Positions 25,768 through 34,694 of a stretch of DNA of 64,000 nt are shown here, one piece after another (positions within the stretch are counted from its first letter, which is position 1; each line of letters begins with the position of its first letter). The DNA comes from CBDBND01 sp965262665. Its GTDB lineage: Bacteria > Pseudomonadota > Alphaproteobacteria > Rhodospirillales > Rhodospirillaceae. The position numbers and the translations under genes are program-made. The notes beneath the pieces are model-generated. The model was given only the letters and a program-made list of their open reading frames with translations, was not told the origin of the DNA and made no database searches. The stretch spans positions 3,844,001-3,908,000 of the forward strand of contig CBDHFR010000004.1 of assembly GCA_965262665.1 (NCBI GenBank), in the 5' to 3' direction.

Positions 25768-26991
25768 ATGGCTATTTTTCAATCGTTAAAAAACGTCGGT
25801 CCCGGTGCGCTCGTCGCTGCAGCTTTCATCGGCCCCGGAACAGTCACGGCATGTACATTGGCAGGCGCGAATTTCGGTTACGCACTCTTGTGGTCTCTGT
25901 TGTTCGCGACGGTTGCCACCATTGTTTTTCAAGAGATGTCGGCTCGTCTAGGAACCATCACGCAAAAGGGATTGGGCGAAGCTCTCCGCAACAGTCTTGA
26001 GCACTCCGTCTGGAAGTGGCCTTTGTTCGTGCTCATCATAGTTGCACTATACGGCGGCAATGCGGCATACCAGGCGGGTAACCTTTCAGGTGCCGCCTTG
26101 GGCATTGAAGCCATATCAGACTCATCGGCGGCGACGTTTCGGTGGTCCGTGACTTCAATTGCGGCAGTCGCCGCCCTCATCTTATGGCGGGGGACCTATA
26201 AGCTGATGGAGCGAATACTGCTCGCTCTAGTGCTGTTCATGGGGGTAGCCTTTATCGGCACGTTCATTGTCAGCAAGCCTGACGTGCAAGACCTAGTCCA
26301 GGGTTTGCTCATTCCAACTATCCCACAAGGGAGTTTGGTAACGGTAGTGGCTCTAATTGGGACAACAGTGGTTCCCTACAACCTTTTTCTTCATGCCTCA
26401 GCGGCCAAGTTGCGTTGGCAGGGGGCAGACGATTTGTCTGCGGCCAGAACAGACTCGTTCGTATCAATAGGGTTGGGTGGCGTGATTGCGATCTTCATCG
26501 TATCGACCGCGGCGGCGAGTCTATTTGCACGAGGTATAACGGCGAATAACGCAGCGGACATGGCGGTCCAGCTTGAACCTCTGTTCGGATCGCTGTCGAA
26601 GTATCTTCTGGGTGCGGGACTGCTAGCGGCAGGACTTTCGAGCTCCCTTACAGCACCGCTCGCAACCGCTTACGCCGTAACTGAAATAGTCCCTCCCAGG
26701 TCGTTCAGAAAGAAATCTCTTTTCCGTGCAATCAGCTTAAGCGTGTTGGGCATCGGAACTCTTCTTGCACTGAGCGGTGCACAGCCAATCACGATCATAC
26801 TTACAGCTCAGTTCGCGAACGGCTTACTCCTCCCCGTCATCGCGGCGTTCCTTCTCTACGCGATGAACAATAGCGCTCTGCTCGGTGATCACACGAATGG
26901 AATAGTGGCCAATACCTTAGGAGCAATGGTTTTTTTAGTCTCTGTTGGCCTAGGTATACGGCTAATTTTGACGTCCGTTGGTGCAATCTAA
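25768..26991 (+). CDS. NRAMP-like metal transporter with atypical binding motifs
   Basis: A 407-residue inner-membrane protein with about 11 hydrophobic segments and the LeuT-type layout of NRAMP transporters. The first helix reads FIGPGTVTACTLAGANFGYA instead of the DPGN motif, and helix 6 reads GTTVVPYNLFLHASA instead of MPHNLYLH. The Asp and the Met/His that coordinate Mn or Fe in canonical NRAMPs are therefore absent, so the substrate may not be a classical divalent transition metal. ATG 25768 is preferred over an upstream frame extension because it starts directly before the first helix. It appears intact. Confidence 0.85.
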   Translation: MAIFQSLKNVGPGALVAAAFIGPGTVTACTLAGANFGYALLWSLLFATVATIVFQEMSARLGTITQKGLGEALRNSLEHSVWKWPLFVLIIVALYGGNAAYQAGNLSGAALGIEAISDSSAATFRWSVTSIAAVAALILWRGTYKLMERILLALVLFMGVAFIGTFIVSKPDVQDLVQGLLIPTIPQGSLVTVVALIGTTVVPYNLFLHASAAKLRWQGADDLSAARTDSFVSIGLGGVIAIFIVSTAAASLFARGITANNAADMAVQLEPLFGSLSKYLLGAGLLAAGLSSSLTAPLATAYAVTEIVPPRSFRKKSLFRAISLSVLGIGTLLALSGAQPITIILTAQFANGLLLPVIAAFLLYAMNNSALLGDHTNGIVANTLGAMVFLVSVGLGIRLILTSVGAI

Positions 26992-27049
26992 GCGCAGGCT
27001 TGCCAATGGGTGTAGAAGGTGAGTCCAAAAGTAGTGTCCTTTCGGCAAA

Positions 27050-27165
27050 CCTACCTGTCTCTTCCGAAAACCTCGTCCACCGCCCTTGTCCCTTTCGAAA
27101 ACCTCATCCAAACTTGGGTGGTTTGTTTCACGAACACCTGCGGATAGGGTAAACGGAAGGAACAA
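27050..27165. repeat. cluster of TTCCGAAAACCTC-type repeat termini
   Basis: Two direct copies (TGTCTCTTCCGAAAACCTCG at about 27050 and TGTCCCTTTCGAAAACCTCA at about 27084), plus an inverted degenerate copy (CGGATAGGGTAAACGGAAGG, 27140-27160). Same family as the palindromic repeats at 12906 and 16674. No coding content. Confidence 0.55.
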
Positions 27166-27176
27166 CGGTTTCCGAA

Positions 27177-27966
27177 GGCATTGTCAGACTAACTAGCCCG
27201 GAGCAGAAGAACCTACAATCGAGGACTGTCAGGCTGCAAGTTGACGCCACTCGGCCAGGGCAGCAGTTCGGGCTTGTTTGAAAATAATGCGGCGGTTGAG
27301 ATGGCGTTGGTGGTTGAAGTGGGTGTGGATCGAGGCATGGACGGAGGCGAACTTCTGCAAGGTCTTGATGTCTCTGAACCGAGCCATTGCCCCTTCCCGT
27401 CGTCGGAAGGGCTGATGCGAGTTTTCCGCTAGGTTGTTCAACCAACGCTTGGTCTCTTGGCAGCCCTCGTTGCTGATCATCTTCATCGCCGCCCGGTATG
27501 ACTGTAACCTGTCCGTGACGATCGTGGCCGGTCGGCCATGGCGCTTCATCGCACGCCTCAGAAACCTAAGCGCAGCTTCGCGGTCCCGCCGTTTCGTGGC
27601 CAAAACCTCAAGCACTTCGCCTTCATGGTCAACGGCACGCCATAGATAATGTGTCTCGCCGTTGATGCGGACGAACACCTCATCAAGATGCCAGCGCCAA
27701 TTCGACCAGTTGCGCTGGTCTATCCGCCTCTTCCGGATCTTGGCGGCAAACAACGGGCCAAAACGGTTCCACCAGTACCGCACGGTTTCATGGCAGAAGT
27801 CGACGCCGCGCTCAAACAGGATATCTTCGACCTGTCTCAGCGACAAGGGATAACGGACATACAGCATCACCGCGCTGCGGATGACCTCAGATGCCGTAAT
27901 GGGGCTCGGCGCCAACCGGCAACGTTTAAGCTTGTAGAGATGTCGGAGATTAGGGTGTCGTTGCCC
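27177..27966 (-). mobile_element. IS6-family element, 790 bp
   Basis: Right-hand boundary is the inverted form of GGCAACGACACCCTAA (ending 27966) and the left boundary is GGCATTGTCAGACTAAC at 27177. These imperfect ends resemble those of the IS6 element at 16847. One minus-strand transposase gene occupies most of it. The IS110 element begins immediately to its right. Confidence 0.75.
27229..27915 (-). CDS. IS6-family transposase
   Basis: A 228-residue DDE transposase: VIRSAVMLYVRYPLSLRQVE, then Asp in WRWHLDEVFV, Asp in TIVTDRLQSY and Glu in NLAENSHQPFRRRE. It ends with the conserved FNHQRHLN region. Full length and in one frame. It is only distantly similar to the 16.9-kb IS6 transposase. 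Likely functional. Confidence 0.93.
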   Translation of the reverse strand: MAPSPITASEVIRSAVMLYVRYPLSLRQVEDILFERGVDFCHETVRYWWNRFGPLFAAKIRKRRIDQRNWSNWRWHLDEVFVRINGETHYLWRAVDHEGEVLEVLATKRRDREAALRFLRRAMKRHGRPATIVTDRLQSYRAAMKMISNEGCQETKRWLNNLAENSHQPFRRREGAMARFRDIKTLQKFASVHASIHTHFNHQRHLNRRIIFKQARTAALAEWRQLAA

Positions 27967-28040
27967 TTACACGCTCGGCGTGTTCACGGGGTCTTGCCGA
28001 AGGGCGCGCCCCAATTCCATTGCAGGAAAGGGCAACGACA
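27956..28040. promoter_or_regulatory. 13-bp perfect inverted repeat bracketing the IS110 leader and start codon
   Basis: TGTCGTTGCCCTT (27956-27968) is exactly complementary to AAGGGCAACGACA (28028-28040). The right arm contains the GGAAAGGG-like ribosome site region and the first base of the ATG. A transcript entering from outside would fold the start into a stem and could mask it; the loop also has the small palindrome ACACGCTCGGCGTGT. The left arm is also the IS6 terminus, so the pairing may be partly coincidental. Confidence 0.5.
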
Positions 28041-29080
28041 TGGATGTTTTTATTGGATTGGATGTATCACTAGCAAGCACGGCGATCTGCGTTCTCGGGG
28101 AGAAGGGGAAGATCGTGACGGAGGCGCAGGTCGCCAGCGCGCCTGACGCTCTGGTTTCGTTCATCCACGAGCTGCCGCACGGGATCGAGGCGATCGGGCT
28201 TGAGGCCGGCCCGCTGTCTCAATGGCTGCACAAGGGGCTGACCGACGCCGGCTTCGAGGCCGTGCTGATGGAGACACGGCAGGTGAAGGCGGCGCTGAAA
28301 GCGATGCCGATCAAGACGGACCGCCGGGATGCCGAAGGCATCGCACGGCTTCTGCAGATGGGCTGGTTCAGGCCTGTGCACTGCAAGACGGCGTCGTCGC
28401 AAGAGATGCGGGCGCTGTTGACCTCGCGCAAGTCCGTGCTGGACGCGCTCACCAATCTGGAGCTCTCGCTGCGTGGCGTGCTGCGCAACTTCGGCCTGAA
28501 GCTGGGCCAAATCTCGAAGGGTCGCTACGAGGCGCGTGTCCGGGAGTTGATCGCCGGCAACGCGATGCTCGAAGCCGCGGCGGAGCCGATCCTGCGTGCG
28601 CGAGCCGGTCTGCGCCACGAGCTGTCTGGGCTGGAGAAGATGGTCCGCAATCTGGCCAAGCAAGACCGGGCGTGCCAGCTGCTGATGACCATGCCCGGCG
28701 TCGGCGCAGTCATCGCCCTGACCTTCACGTCGGCGATCGACGACCCCGAGCGGTTCCGGAGATCGCAGGATGTCGGTCCCTGGGTGGGTCTGACGCCGGG
28801 GCGGGACCAATCCGGCGAACGCGATATCGTCGGCGCGATCACCAAGGCCGGCGACGCCGGCCTGCGCACGGCGCTCTATCAGGCGGCCACGGTTATACTG
28901 AACCGCGCGGGACCGAACTGGCTGAAGGCCTGGGCTCTGCGTCTGGCGAAGCTGCGCGGCAAGAAGCGCGCAACCATTGCCCTGGCCCGGCGCATCGGCG
29001 TGGTGCTTCACCGGATGTGGCGGGATGGCACGGAGTTCCGCTTCACGCGCGAGGAGGCGATGGCAATCCGGACGGCATAG
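28040..29080 (+). CDS. IS110-family transposase (DEDD/serine recombinase)
   Basis: A 346-residue IS110-type recombinase. The N-terminal RuvC-like DEDD domain shows Asp in DVFIGLDVSLAS, Glu in AIGLEAGPLSQW and the pair in KTDRRDAEGIARLL. The C-terminal Tnp domain shows MPGVGAVIALTFTSAID and the nucleophile region GLTPGRDQSGERDIVGAITK. Full family length with no frameshift. In this family, target choice is guided by an RNA encoded in the element's non-coding end. Little non-coding DNA lies upstream here, whereas 453 bp lies downstream, as in the IS1111 branch. That downstream segment is amplified. Confidence 0.94.
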   Translation: MDVFIGLDVSLASTAICVLGEKGKIVTEAQVASAPDALVSFIHELPHGIEAIGLEAGPLSQWLHKGLTDAGFEAVLMETRQVKAALKAMPIKTDRRDAEGIARLLQMGWFRPVHCKTASSQEMRALLTSRKSVLDALTNLELSLRGVLRNFGLKLGQISKGRYEARVRELIAGNAMLEAAAEPILRARAGLRHELSGLEKMVRNLAKQDRACQLLMTMPGVGAVIALTFTSAIDDPERFRRSQDVGPWVGLTPGRDQSGERDIVGAITKAGDAGLRTALYQAATVILNRAGPNWLKAWALRLAKLRGKKRATIALARRIGVVLHRMWRDGTEFRFTREEAMAIRTA

Positions 29081-30101
29081 GCGCGGCTGCATCCCGCCAG
29101 CACTCAACAAGGACAGGAGGAAAGAGTCGCGCCAGAGGGTGGCGACCCACCGGTGTCCCCTCGCCGGGACGCGGTTCCCGATGATGCACGTAGCTCGCCT
29201 TGCTGCCGAACCGTCTCATCGCGTTCGAGCACGCTATTCAGATTGGCACTCGGGAATCGTCTTGGACCAGGCATTATGTTGGCAGCCGCTGCGCTGACCA
29301 CGGACGGAAGCGAGAGCCTGGCGACGGACATACGCGGGATCGTGGACCCTTCTCCGTGCCGCGCTGACGAGTCAGTCACCTGCTTCTGCCAAGGCAACCA
29401 CCTAAGTTGACCATACCTGGGACGACGATCGCCCGCAGGCGAAGGTGTTTCATGTTCAAGAGATCGTGTCAGATCGTGTCAGGCCGGAAGATCGTGAAGA
29501 TCTGTGCTTGACATCGACCGCCCCATTACGGAAGCGCGCAACCATTGCCCTGGCCCGGCGCATCGGCGTGGTGCTTCACCGGATGTGGCGGGATGGCACG
29601 GAGTTCCGCTTCACGCGCGAGGAGGCGATGGCAATCCGGACGGCATAGGCGCGGCTGCATCCCGCCAGCACTCAACAAGGACAGGAGGAAAGAGTCGCGC
29701 CAGAGGGTGGCGACCCACCGGTGTCCCCTCGCCGGGACGCGGTTCCCGATGATGCACGTAGCTCGCCTTGCTGCCGAACCGTCTCATCGCGTTCGAGCAC
29801 GCTATTCAGATTGGCACTCGGGAATCGTCTTGGACCAGGCATTATGTTGGCAGCCGCTGCGCTGACCACGGACGGAAGCGAGAGCCTGGCGACGGACATA
29901 CGCGGGATCGTGGACCCTTCTCCGTGCCGCGCTCACGAGTCAGTCGCCTGCTTCTGCCAAGGCAACCACCTAAGTTGACCATACCCGGGACGACGATCGC
30001 CCGCAGGCGAAGGTGTTTCATGTTCAAGAGATCGTGTCAGATCGTGTCAGGCCGGAAGATCGTGAAGATCTGTGCTTGACATCGACCGCCCCATTACGGA
30101 A
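28963..30101 (+). repeat. 568-bp tandem duplication: transposase 3' end plus 453-bp non-coding segment
   Basis: Unit 1 covers the last 118 bp of the IS110 transposase (28963-29080) and the segment 29081-29533. Unit 2 repeats both (29531-29648 and 29649-30101) nearly perfectly. The junction CATTACGGAA/GCGCGCAACC uses the short shared sequence GAAG. Only a few substitutions distinguish the two segments (for example GCTGACGAG versus GCTCACGAG), so the duplication is recent. The non-coding part is the same as at 22611-23402. Confidence 0.93.
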
Positions 30102-30190
30102 GGCGAGCTATTGAAATAACGGAAGGGATTTTGCATCGCCGGAGGCTAGGAGACCTTAATGCCCAGTTCAAGCCGATTTAGTCTGACAAT
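30102..30190. repeat. tail after IS110 repeats with CTGACAAT terminus, interrupted by ISAs1
   Basis: Same sequence as 23403-23489 (GGCGAGCTATTGAAATAACG ... TTTAGTCTGACAAT). Here ISAs1 has inserted within the terminal sequence; the missing GCC reappears after the ISAs1 right end at 31507-31509. Confidence 0.8.
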
Positions 30191-30278
30191 CAGGGCAATC
30201 GGGTGAATTTGAGGATGACAAGAGTGTAGAAGTCTGAATCGCTATTGATCCTTTTGATTCGCAAGAAGGATCCCAGAA

Positions 30279-31474
30279 ATGACGCGACGGTTTGGAACGG
30301 CGAACGAGGCCTTTAATCAGATTGTTGATTTCCTGGAGCATTTCACCGATCTCGACGACCCGCGGCAACGCGCCACGGTCCTCTATCCCCTCGACGAAGT
30401 GTTGCTACTATGCCTTCTCGGCGTGCCCGCCGGCTGTGAGAGCTGGGTCGAGATCGCCAAGTACGGCGAGAGGAAACTGACGTTTCTGCGCCGTTTCCGG
30501 CCGTTCACGGATGGTACGCCCTCACACGATCAACTCGGTGACATCTTCGCAGCCCTTGATGCCGAACAGTTTCAGCACTGCTTCATCGCCTGGGCGGCAT
30601 CGCTCACCGGGCGCGGCGCGGACATCGTCGCCATCGACGGCAAGACGCTGCGGCGCTCCTATCAGGAAGGCGGCGCCAAAGCGCATCCACATGATCTCGG
30701 CGTGGAGCACACGTCAGAACCTGGTGCTTGGCCAAGCCAAGGTGGCTGATAAATCCAACGAGATCGTCGCTCTCCCGAAGCTGTTGGATCTGTTGACCAT
30801 CAACGGCGCGACGGTGACCATCGACGCCATGGGCTGTCAGCGCAACATCGCCGCGAAGATCATCGACAAGGACGCCGACTATATCCTTGCCCTCAAGGGC
30901 AACCAGGGCAGCCTGCACGACGATACCAAGCTTTTCTTCATCGAACAGATAGCATGCGGCTTTGCCGATACGGTTGTCAGCCACCACCAGACAGTGGAGA
31001 AGAGCCACGGCCGCATCGAAACCCGGACCACCACGGCGACGAACGAAATCGCTTGGCTGAAGGAACGCCACCACTGGCCCGGGCCCGGGAGCATTGTTAT
31101 GGTCGAAACCGTACGCGAGATCGGCATCCAACCCGGCGCCAAGGTCGAGCGCGAGACCCGCTTCTACATCCGCCTCCACCGCCGCCAAGGCCGATACCCT
31201 GAGCGCCGCCATCCGGGGCCATTGGAGCAGCGAGAACGGGCTGCACTGGGTCATGGACCTGCACTGGGTCATGGACCTGCACTGGGTCATGGACATGGTC
31301 TTCCGCGACGACGAGTGCCGGGTCCGAAAGAACACTGCCCCGGCCAACTTCGCGGTCGTCAAACACATGGCGAGCAACCTCTTGCGCCAAGCCCCGGGCA
31401 AGGACAGTCTGCGTGTAAAACGACGCATCGCCGCCTGGGACGACGACTTCCTCGCAAGCCTTATCTCACGGTGA
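30279..31474 (+). pseudogene. ISAs1-family transposase with two frameshifts
   Basis: Three frames in series form one ISAs1 transposase. N-terminal part to about 30700: FLEHFTDLDDPRQRATVLYP, DGTPSHDQLGDIFAALDAEQ, DIVAIDGKTLRRS. Middle part: LVLGQAKVADKSNEIVALPK, TIDAMGCQRNIAAKI, DYILALKGNQG. C-terminal part from about 31180: LSAAIRGHWSSENGLHWVMD, MVFRDDECRVRKNTAPANFA. Frame changes lie near 30690-30720 and 31170-31200. An 18-bp unit within the HWVMDL codons is present three times at 31241-31294, where one is normal. The transposase is therefore probably inactive. Confidence 0.85.
31241..31294 (+). repeat. three perfect 18-bp tandem repeats inside the ISAs1 transposase
   Basis: CTGCACTGGGTCATGGAC occurs at 31241-31258, 31259-31276 and 31277-31294. 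It adds two in-frame copies of LHWVMD to a motif normally present once. A local slippage expansion. Confidence 0.9.
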
Positions 31475-31694
31475 AACCATTCACCCGATTGCCCTGGTCT
31501 GACAATGCCTATCGAATCAGTCTGCCAAGACCATGACAACAAAATTTTGTTTCATTCAACCTCGGAAACGCTCTAGTTGGGGGAGTCCGCAGCTTCTTCA
31601 TTAGAGTTTTCTGCAAACAGGAAGATTTTGGACGGCACCCAATGATCTGCGACGCTCATCACTACATGTGTCAATTATACAACCGTCAGATTTC

Positions 31695-32843
31695 TTAAGC
31701 CTGTTTCGTCGCAAGAATGGCGCCAGTGCCAAAGCGGGCCGGAGGTACGGACTCGTCAACATCAAAACCTGCGTCGCGAATCACGTCGGCAAAGTCCCGA
31801 GACTCGAAATCGGGGCGCCAGACCTCGTTATTCACTTTGTGATCCAGCCATACGAAAAAGTTCGTGGCTGCGTCTCGCTTCGGTAGCTGTTTGCCGGTGC
31901 GGTGATCGACGGGGACATAGACACCACCCGGCCGGAGCACCCGGAACGCTTCCGCGACGATCCCGTCTGTCGCTGCTGCGCTGACTTCGTGATGCATGAT
32001 GTTCGAAATGACCATGTCGAAGTGGCCGTCCGGGAATTTGGTATCTTCGGCCAAACGCTGGGCAAAATGACACTCGATGCCCAGGTCAATTCCACGGGCG
32101 TGGGCAAAACGGACCATGGGTCCGCCTACATCGACACCCCATACTTCGGCATCGGAGAAGCGTTCCTTTACAGCGAAGGTCAATCGACCCGTGGCGCAGC
32201 CCATATCGAGGATGCGCCGCACCCGGCCGTCCGCCGGGGTGGGAATTTTTGACGCCGCCCTGGCCTGAATCTGATCCTGGGTGTTACCCCTGGCAAAAGC
32301 GGCATAAAAAAAGTTGCCGTAGTAATAATTCATGTAGCCGGCGAACGGATCGCCCACGTAGCCGCCCGGCTGAAGGTGGATTTCATGCTTGGCGTAATCT
32401 GGGATGTCCAGATCCGGGTTTAATTCCAAGGTGCCTGGTCCTGCCTTGTCGGCGGCTTCCATTTCCGCAAAGTAGGTATTGGCTTGGGCGTGAAACGCAT
32501 CCTGCAATGTCTTCCAGGAGAGTTGCATCGTGCTTGCCCACGCCTGTAGCCGGGAACCGATGATGTGATCATCCTCAACCAAATGGAGGAACTGTTCGAC
32601 CGGAATATCGTCGTCAGGATTAAGGCCATTGTCTTGGAGGATGGCTTTAAATCGCGCCATGAACGCGTTTCCCAAGGCTCCGACGCCAGGCAGGCCAAAC
32701 ACCAGGAACCCGGTTAAGAAATCCATTTGGCTTTCTTGATCGAGGCGCGGCAACCTCTCCATCCGGCCAATGGTACCGCGTGGCTCCACATCGTTCAAGG
32801 TAGCGGCGGCGGCTTCCTTAATGAATTTGCGGCGGTTAAGCAT
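31695..32843 (-). CDS. SAM-dependent methyltransferase, island paralogue 1
   Basis: A 382-residue protein. Residues about 60-210 form an N-terminal domain seen only in the three island paralogues (LELNPDLDIPDYAKHEIHLQ, PGGYVGDPFAGYMNYYYGN). Residues about 210-380 are a class I methyltransferase: motif I ILDMGCATGRLTFAV, acidic WGVDVGGPMVRFA, then MVISNIMHHEV and VLRPGGVYVPVDH. The N-terminus RRKFIKEAAAAT resembles a twin-arginine motif but lacks a following hydrophobic core, so export is doubtful. The substrate is unknown. Divergent from the second paralogue, with a binding-protein gene between them on its own strand. Confidence 0.85.
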   Translation of the reverse strand: MLNRRKFIKEAAAATLNDVEPRGTIGRMERLPRLDQESQMDFLTGFLVFGLPGVGALGNAFMARFKAILQDNGLNPDDDIPVEQFLHLVEDDHIIGSRLQAWASTMQLSWKTLQDAFHAQANTYFAEMEAADKAGPGTLELNPDLDIPDYAKHEIHLQPGGYVGDPFAGYMNYYYGNFFYAAFARGNTQDQIQARAASKIPTPADGRVRRILDMGCATGRLTFAVKERFSDAEVWGVDVGGPMVRFAHARGIDLGIECHFAQRLAEDTKFPDGHFDMVISNIMHHEVSAAATDGIVAEAFRVLRPGGVYVPVDHRTGKQLPKRDAATNFFVWLDHKVNNEVWRPDFESRDFADVIRDAGFDVDESVPPARFGTGAILATKQA

Positions 32844-32919
32844 GGCTTATTGCCTTGTACAAGGGGGTGTGAACACGATCTATACGGCTATCATAGAAGC
32901 TCGAATACAGCCATTCCAG

Positions 32920-34473
32920 TCATTGGGATCCAGGGGCCACTAGGGAAATCTCATCAAAACGAATGACCCCAAAATCCGCAGCATAGTTGCGAATGCGCGG
33001 CCCGAGACCGACAAAGCCCACCATCTGATGCAGAAGAAGCCCGGGTGGATTTTCATAATATCGACGGTCGAGTGTGCGAATAAGCGTACGCTGGCGCTCA
33101 ATATCATCTTCCACTTCAGCGGCTTCTATCAATGGCATGTCGTCTGGTTCGCAGAACCATGGTACGGGCCGCAAACATGAATGGAGTTTGAATACGCGTA
33201 GTCCGCCCAACGCTTGTGAAGAATTGTAGTCCATAGAAAATGCCATCCCCCTCCAGCCACCCGCATTGATGCGCTGAACCAAAGTCGCAGGAGACATGGG
33301 AATGAGTTCAATTCTGATATTGATCCGGGCCAGATCAGCAGCGACTTGCTGATAGACAGCGGCGACGTTACCGCCAAAAGATGTCGTGACTTCGATTGGC
33401 AGGTCGAATCCTGTTTCGTAACCTGCCTCGGCTAAAAGGAGGCTCGCACGCGCTGGATCAAAGGGATACGGCTTCAAGTCGGGATCGTGGCCAAACGCTT
33501 CAGGAATCACGACTTGAGAGGCCGGCTCAGTTACGCCGTCATAGAACGCCACCGCAATGGCATTGCGATTAACCGCAAAGTTGAGGGCCCGCCGCACCCT
33601 CGCATCTTGAAGCGGCGAGTCCTCGGTCACAACATACGAGAGGCCCAAAATGCTCGCAGACGCTTCATGGATCAGGTGCGCTCCTACCCCATTCAGAAGC
33701 GGTCCGTTTTCGGGACTGAGTGCGGCCGCAACGTCTACGCTATCAGAAAGCAGTGCCTGCAGCCGTGTTGTTTCATCGGGAAGGGTCAGGGCGTGCAAAC
33801 GCGGGGTTATAGGCCGGCGCCAAGAGTCCGAAAATTCTTTCATGACCACCTCGCCCGCACCCCATGTCTCGGGCGTGTAGGGTCCGGTCCCGACAGGATC
33901 CAACGCGAACTGCTGAGCGCCGAGGTCGTGCCAATGTTGAGGTGCCGGTATGCGCACGGCGGAGATCTCATAGGGCAAACGCGGAGACGGGTATTTGGTA
34001 ACCAATACAACAACGTGTTCTTCTTCCGCTTGTGCGTGCGCCACCATCGCGACAGACCGTGCAACGGCGGTCGTTGAACCGGCTGCAGTTGCAAGGTACT
34101 CGAATGCATTGACGACGGCCGCTGCCGTGAAGAGTTCGCCGTTGGAAAAAGAAGCCCCTGGGCGCAACTGAAATTCCCACGTCAATGCATCTCGCCGACG
34201 CCAACTGATCGCCAAGGCTGGTTTGACCAAGCCGCTCTGCTCGACCACCGTCAGGCTGTCGAAGATCGCAGGGAGAATCATGATGGCCGGATAGGCGGAA
34301 TTGGAAAGGGGATTGGCACCTTCCTGCGGCAGTGCCCAGAGAGCGATGCGGAGCTCTTCACCCTGAGCGCGGCAGGAGCCGGTGCACCCAATGACCCAGA
34401 CCCCCGCCACCAGCATGACGGCAGCCAATTTGACCAGCTTGTCAACAAACCGGGGGGCAATGGTCATAATCAT
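32920..34473 (-). CDS. family-5 extracellular solute-binding protein (peptide/nickel type)
   Basis: About 517 residues. The signal peptide ends in VWVIGC, which could be a lipobox. The mature part has the SBP_bac_5 pattern: LRIALWALPQEGANPLSNSA, VKPALAISWRRRDALTWEFQ, LRPGASFSNGE, FALDPVGTGPYTPETW, and RVRRALNFAVNRNAIA. Such proteins deliver peptides, opines or metal chelates to an ABC importer, yet no permease or ATPase gene is in the window. The ATG at 34473 is favoured by the AGGAAG about 10 bases upstream; a start at 34491 is possible. Confidence 0.88.
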   Translation of the reverse strand: MIMTIAPRFVDKLVKLAAVMLVAGVWVIGCTGSCRAQGEELRIALWALPQEGANPLSNSAYPAIMILPAIFDSLTVVEQSGLVKPALAISWRRRDALTWEFQLRPGASFSNGELFTAAAVVNAFEYLATAAGSTTAVARSVAMVAHAQAEEEHVVVLVTKYPSPRLPYEISAVRIPAPQHWHDLGAQQFALDPVGTGPYTPETWGAGEVVMKEFSDSWRRPITPRLHALTLPDETTRLQALLSDSVDVAAALSPENGPLLNGVGAHLIHEASASILGLSYVVTEDSPLQDARVRRALNFAVNRNAIAVAFYDGVTEPASQVVIPEAFGHDPDLKPYPFDPARASLLLAEAGYETGFDLPIEVTTSFGGNVAAVYQQVAADLARINIRIELIPMSPATLVQRINAGGWRGMAFSMDYNSSQALGGLRVFKLHSCLRPVPWFCEPDDMPLIEAAEVEDDIERQRTLIRTLDRRYYENPPGLLLHQMVGFVGLGPRIRNYAADFGVIRFDEISLVAPGSQ

Positions 34474-34694
34474 GCTCACGTCTTCCTGCATCAGAAAATC
34501 GTACCAGGACGGGGTCGTCGGATGGTCCTTTTCTTCAAGATTTCATCCAAATCAACCGAGGGAGAATTCTATCTTTCCAGGTAAAGATTGCTGAATATTG
34601 GAGGTCGAAGGATTATGATCGGTCACCTTAACGAAGCCCCGGCACCAGGTAATACGATTCAGCGGGGGGCAACCTGTCTCACGGATTCAGATAG

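Larger units (their letters stand above)
30191..31496 (+). mobile_element. ISAs1-family element, 1306 bp, with 10-bp target duplication
   Basis: Inverted ends CAGGGCAATCGGGTGAA (30191) and TTCACCCGATTGCCCTG (ending 31496). The 10-bp sequence GTCTGACAAT occurs on both sides (30181-30190 and 31497-31506), as expected for ISAs1 insertion. Removing the element restores the terminus GTCTGACAATGCC of the older repeat. A second, truncated ISAs1 end is at 60561. Confidence 0.92.

Noticed and set aside
28070..29110. Long minus-strand and alternate-frame ORFs across the IS110 transposase
   Set aside because: They lie entirely within a gene with all catalytic motifs; high GC content keeps the opposite frames open.
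29081..29410. Small repeated ORFs on both strands of the 453-bp segment
   Set aside because: They have low-complexity compositions and no conserved start; the repeats carry all frames equally, so conservation reflects duplication only.
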